Notes under the pieces: generated by a model
Databases searched by the model: none
The model's input: only the letters and a program-made list of their open reading frames with translations
What the model was told of the DNA's origin: nothing
Assembly: GCA_019412865.1 (NCBI GenBank)
Contig: DXOJ01000240.1
Location: forward strand, 1-7,598
Reading direction: 5' to 3'
DNA length: 7,598 nt
Source: Bacteroides sp.
Lineage (GTDB): Bacteria > Bacteroidota > Bacteroidia > Bacteroidales > Bacteroidaceae
Shown here: positions 7,171 through 7,598 of the stretch, piece by piece
Position numbering within the stretch: position 1 is the first letter of the stretch
Layout: each line of letters begins with the position of its first letter
Program-made: the position numbers and the translations under genes

Positions 7171-7598
7171 TCAGACTCACCCGAAGCCGTGCCATTCAAT
7201 TCGTGAGCACCGGGAGTAGGCTTACCGCCAGAGGATACCGGATTTCCAAAGAAGTCCATACCACCATTCCTTGCAACCTTAACTCCCGTATTCATTATCG
7301 GAGAGTTTTCTTCCAGCTTATATCCATCCAGTGTACTGATGCCTGTTCCACCGGCACCAACATTTATAAATTTCGGATCTATTGTTATTTTCCCTGTTTC
7401 ATCCGGTTCGTTAGCCGGATGGTTTCCATAGTAGACATTTCCTTCAAAAACTCCACCTGTACCCGGAATCTTATAATCACCTGTTCCTAGATTGTAAATG
7501 ATGTTATTCTTAAACAGCCAAGGAGCATTGATATCTCCCCCGTCATCCCAGGTATGATCTATAATCTTAGTAGTAGCACCCGCACCCAAATATATGGT
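6726..7598 (-). CDS. Right-handed parallel beta-helix protein with extra C-terminal domain (5' end outside window)
   Basis: The last 290 codons of a longer gene are visible. The frame is open to the right edge and shows no start codon in a convincing context, so the true N-terminus lies beyond the window. The first ~135 visible residues are the end of a parallel beta-helix, with coil-like segments such as WLFKNNIIYN and GVFEGNVYYGN. They match the end of the next gene at about two thirds identity over the first 79 residues (shared motifs HTWD, GDINAPW, FKNNII, GNHP, DPKF). The paralogue ends where this copy reads GAHELNG; here about 150 more residues follow, rich in aromatic and beta-prone residues, which I infer to be a beta-sandwich, possibly carbohydrate-binding. 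Such beta-helix proteins in Bacteroidota are often secreted polysaccharide lyases or glycoside hydrolases, but I see no residue pattern that names a family. It stops 16 bases before the next start, consistent with co-transcription. Fold: fairly sure. Activity: unknown. Confidence 0.85.
   Translation of the reverse strand, partial: TIYLGAGATTKIIDHTWDDGGDINAPWLFKNNIIYNLGTGDYKIPGTGGVFEGNVYYGNHPANEPDETGKITIDPKFINVGAGGTGISTLDGYKLEENSPIMNTGVKVARNGGMDFFGNPVSSGGKPTPGAHELNGTASGESEMIDKLNDWSNAFYYSPNLNLDSSNPQFFGGDGSRAVRATTDDGIILYNLPNIKSVEVTMYLCVWYPTLTPQNIKIYGSYTGGDFANYIEIPVTYTTDPAVVEGWQKTTINTAAALPEGVNFIGVRINDPVNESWAVQIGEVAITYVE
7501..7560 (-). repeat. Paralogous repeat copy B, 90% identical to 5481-5540
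   Basis: This is the partner of the 5481-5540 stretch, in the same orientation, within the partial beta-helix gene. Similarity continues at protein level on both sides, fading toward the end of the beta-helix. It could not be followed upstream because the window ends 38 bases further on. Confidence 0.85.

Noticed and set aside
7587..7589. TTG as the start of the rightmost gene
   Set aside because: The frame continues to the window edge and the residues before it (TIY) align with the interior of the paralogue, so this codon is internal.

Overview
The window looks like part of a carbohydrate-degradation operon from a Bacteroides-type member of the Bacteroidota. The case rests on gene content: two lipoproteins carrying glycoside hydrolase domains, two secreted parallel beta-helix proteins and a GH130 enzyme, closely packed on one strand. 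Start sites are AT-rich and mostly lack a Shine-Dalgarno sequence, which is also usual for this phylum. The genus cannot be named from what is visible.

All five genes lie on the minus strand, so transcription runs from high to low coordinates, and together they fill the window. In order they are: (1) 7598-6726, the 3' part of a parallel beta-helix protein with an extra C-terminal domain; (2) 6709-5177, a complete secreted beta-helix protein that is a close paralogue of (1); (3) 5160-2368, a lipoprotein alpha-L-rhamnosidase of family GH78; (4) 2343-1324, a GH130 beta-mannoside hydrolase or phosphorylase with no signal peptide; (5) 1324-1, the 5' part of a lipoprotein with clan GH-A glycoside hydrolase features, running off the left edge. 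The gaps are 16, 16 and 24 bases, and genes 4 and 5 share one base (TAATG). No gap is large enough for another gene, RNA gene, clear promoter or terminator, so one polycistronic mRNA is the simplest reading.

The set fits a polysaccharide utilization locus. The beta-helix proteins would act on the polymer backbone, or on large side chains, outside the cytoplasm. The two lipoproteins would trim oligosaccharides from the membrane surface or in the periplasm, with GH78 removing alpha-L-rhamnose. GH130 would process a released mannoside, apparently in the cytoplasm. A target containing both rhamnose and mannose is suggested but not proven. No SusC/SusD pair, sensor or regulator lies in the window, so the substrate cannot be fixed from here. 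The most notable points are the tandem beta-helix duplication in which only one copy has an extra C-terminal domain, and the unassigned GH-A enzyme translationally coupled to GH130. I saw no mobile element, CRISPR array, RNA gene or defence system.
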